A stretch of DNA of 6,721 nucleotides, taken from positions 1 to 6,721 of the forward strand of contig CALMSE010000287.1 in the NCBI GenBank assembly GCA_937872275.1, in the 5' to 3' direction. The notes under the pieces were generated by a model. The model was given only the letters and a program-made list of their open reading frames with translations, was not told where the DNA came from and did no database searches. The DNA comes from an uncultured Leucobacter sp. Lineage in GTDB: Bacteria > Actinomycetota > Actinomycetes > Actinomycetales > Microbacteriaceae. Shown here in pieces: positions 5,712 to 6,721 of this stretch (position 1 is the first letter of the stretch; every line of letters begins with the position of its first letter). A program made the position numbers and the translations under genes.

Positions 5712-6704
5712 ATGAGACACCGAACTCGCGCCGCTGCGCTCGCCCGATCGACCGCGCTGACCCGGATCGCCGCGCCCCTCGTCGCCGCCGGCCTGCTGAT
5801 CGCACCGCTCACCGCCTGCTCCGGCCAGATGCCCTCGAGCGCCGGCTCCAGCGCCACGTACGACATGGCCTCACCCGAGCCGGCGATCGCGGGCGCGACG
5901 GGAGAGGCGATGACCACCCGCGAGATCTCGGGCGCCTCGGTGATCCGCAGCGGCGACATCCAGCTCACGGTCGAAGACACCGCGGCCGCGGCCGAACGGG
6001 TCGCCGACATCGCCGACGACCTCGGGGGCTTCGTGGAGTCCTCGAGCATCAGCGGCACGTCGCAGACCTCGGCCTCCCTGCTCATCCGCGTGCCGTCAGA
6101 TCGCTTCGACGACGCCTTCGAGCAGCTCGGCGAGGTGGGCGAGGTGGCCGCGCAGTACCGCTCCGCGACCGATGTCACGATGCAGCACGTCGATCTGCAG
6201 GCCCGCGTGGCCGCGCTCGAGGAGTCCGTCGCGCGGCTGACCGAACTGATGCGCGGCGCGGCCAGCACGAGCGAGCTGCTCGAGGCCGAGTCGGCCCTCT
6301 CGCAGCGTCAGGCCGAGCTGGACGGCCTGCGCGCGCAGCTCGAATCGCTCGAACGCCAGGTCGAGCAGTCCGCCATCTCGGTGAACCTCAGCACCCGGGC
6401 CGCGATCCCGGGCGGCCCGGCGAACTTCTGGGACGGGCTGCTCGTCGGCATCGACTCCCTCGGTACGGCGCTCGCCGGCGGGCTCGTCGTGCTCGGCGTG
6501 CTCCTGCCCTGGCTCGTGGTGCTCGCGGCTCTCGCCGGCGTGGTGCTGCTCATCGTCTGGCTGTCGACGCGGAAGCGCCGGCGCGGCGCGGGGCATCGGC
6601 CCGGCGCCGATCAGCAGCCGCCCGGCGCCGATCAGCAGCAGCTCGGCGGCGACCAGCAGCCGCTGACCGCCGAGCACCACCCGTACGGGGGCGGCACCGC
6701 GTAG
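5712..6704 (+). CDS. DUF4349 domain-containing membrane lipoprotein
   Basis: The protein has 330 residues. The N-terminus is a type II signal peptide with a basic start, a hydrophobic stretch (19-33) and lipobox LTAC with Cys36. A low-complexity linker follows to about 68. The DUF4349 domain spans about 70-228: REISGASVIRSGDIQLTVED, a GGFVESSSIS segment, SASLLIRVPSDRFDDAFEQL and then a long coiled coil (about 160-222, QARVAALEESVARLTELM ... ELLEAESALSQRQAELDGLRAQLESLE) ending in the VNLS strand. The hydrophobic segment at about 252-284 is long enough for one long span or two short ones, broken at Pro266-Trp267. Basic RKRRRG (287-292) marks the cytoplasmic side. The tail (297-324) is four heptads based on PGADQQP. 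The function of DUF4349 is unknown; it is probably a cell-envelope protein. The start at 5712 is chosen over the in-frame ATG at 5586 because only it places the signal peptide at the N-terminus, and a -10 sits at leaderless spacing. No tie to the neighbouring operon is evident. Confidence 0.9.
   Translation: MRHRTRAAALARSTALTRIAAPLVAAGLLIAPLTACSGQMPSSAGSSATYDMASPEPAIAGATGEAMTTREISGASVIRSGDIQLTVEDTAAAAERVADIADDLGGFVESSSISGTSQTSASLLIRVPSDRFDDAFEQLGEVGEVAAQYRSATDVTMQHVDLQARVAALEESVARLTELMRGAASTSELLEAESALSQRQAELDGLRAQLESLERQVEQSAISVNLSTRAAIPGGPANFWDGLLVGIDSLGTALAGGLVVLGVLLPWLVVLAALAGVVLLIVWLSTRKRRRGAGHRPGADQQPPGADQQQLGGDQQPLTAEHHPYGGGTA
6600..6683 (+). repeat. In-frame 21-bp tandem repeat encoding heptapeptides
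   Basis: Four consecutive 21-bp units begin at 6600, 6621, 6642 and 6663. They encode PGADQQP, PGADQQQ, LGGDQQP and LTAEHHP. The first two units differ at one base (position 20 of the unit), the third is diverged, and the fourth keeps only the pattern. They form the cytoplasmic tail of the DUF4349 protein. Confidence 0.85.
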
Positions 6705-6721
6705 GGACGGGGATCGGCGGA

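Overview
This is a chromosomal window from a high-GC Gram-positive bacterium. Very high G+C, strong G/C preference at third codon positions, GTG starts, a CoaBC with the actinobacterial PAMHTEMW version of its decarboxylase motif, a DUF4349 lipoprotein and an apparently leaderless promoter all point to Actinomycetota, plausibly Microbacteriaceae (the family is inference). I see no mobile element, CRISPR array, tRNA or rRNA.

Layout. Positions 1-547 (minus) hold the N-terminal part of CoaBC (coenzyme A biosynthesis), cut by the window edge. A 53-base divergent gap separates it from an NRDE/TANGO2-family gene (601-1353, plus). A 75-base convergent gap follows, containing a perfect 17-bp tandem duplication that forms a strong G/C hairpin. 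Positions 5496 down to 1429 (minus) form a tight four-gene operon, in transcription order: SsuA-like lipoprotein binding protein, NtaA/DmoA-type FMN-dependent monooxygenase, SsuB-like ABC ATPase, SsuC-like permease. The junctions are a 5-base gap, a GTGA overlap and a TGATG overlap, so the genes are almost certainly co-transcribed and translationally coupled. A 215-base divergent regulatory region (5497-5711) lies upstream. On the other side, 5712-6704 (plus) encodes a DUF4349 membrane-anchored lipoprotein with a heptapeptide-repeat tail, apparently read from a leaderless transcript.

How the genes work together. The operon looks like an uptake-and-cleavage module. The lipoprotein captures a small, probably organosulfur, compound outside the cell, the permease and ATPase import it, and the monooxygenase oxidises it using reduced flavin from a reductase that is not encoded here. 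The mature binding protein has only one Met and one Cys (the lipidated one), and the monooxygenase has no Cys. This sulfur-poor composition is what would be expected of proteins made during sulfur starvation. The exact substrate cannot be read from the sequence. The flanking genes (coaBC, NRDE, DUF4349) are ordinary and not obviously connected. I do not see a wholly new system. The most useful leads are the sulfur-sparing operon with its unassigned substrate, its candidate operator, the leaderless promoter, and the two small tandem repeats.
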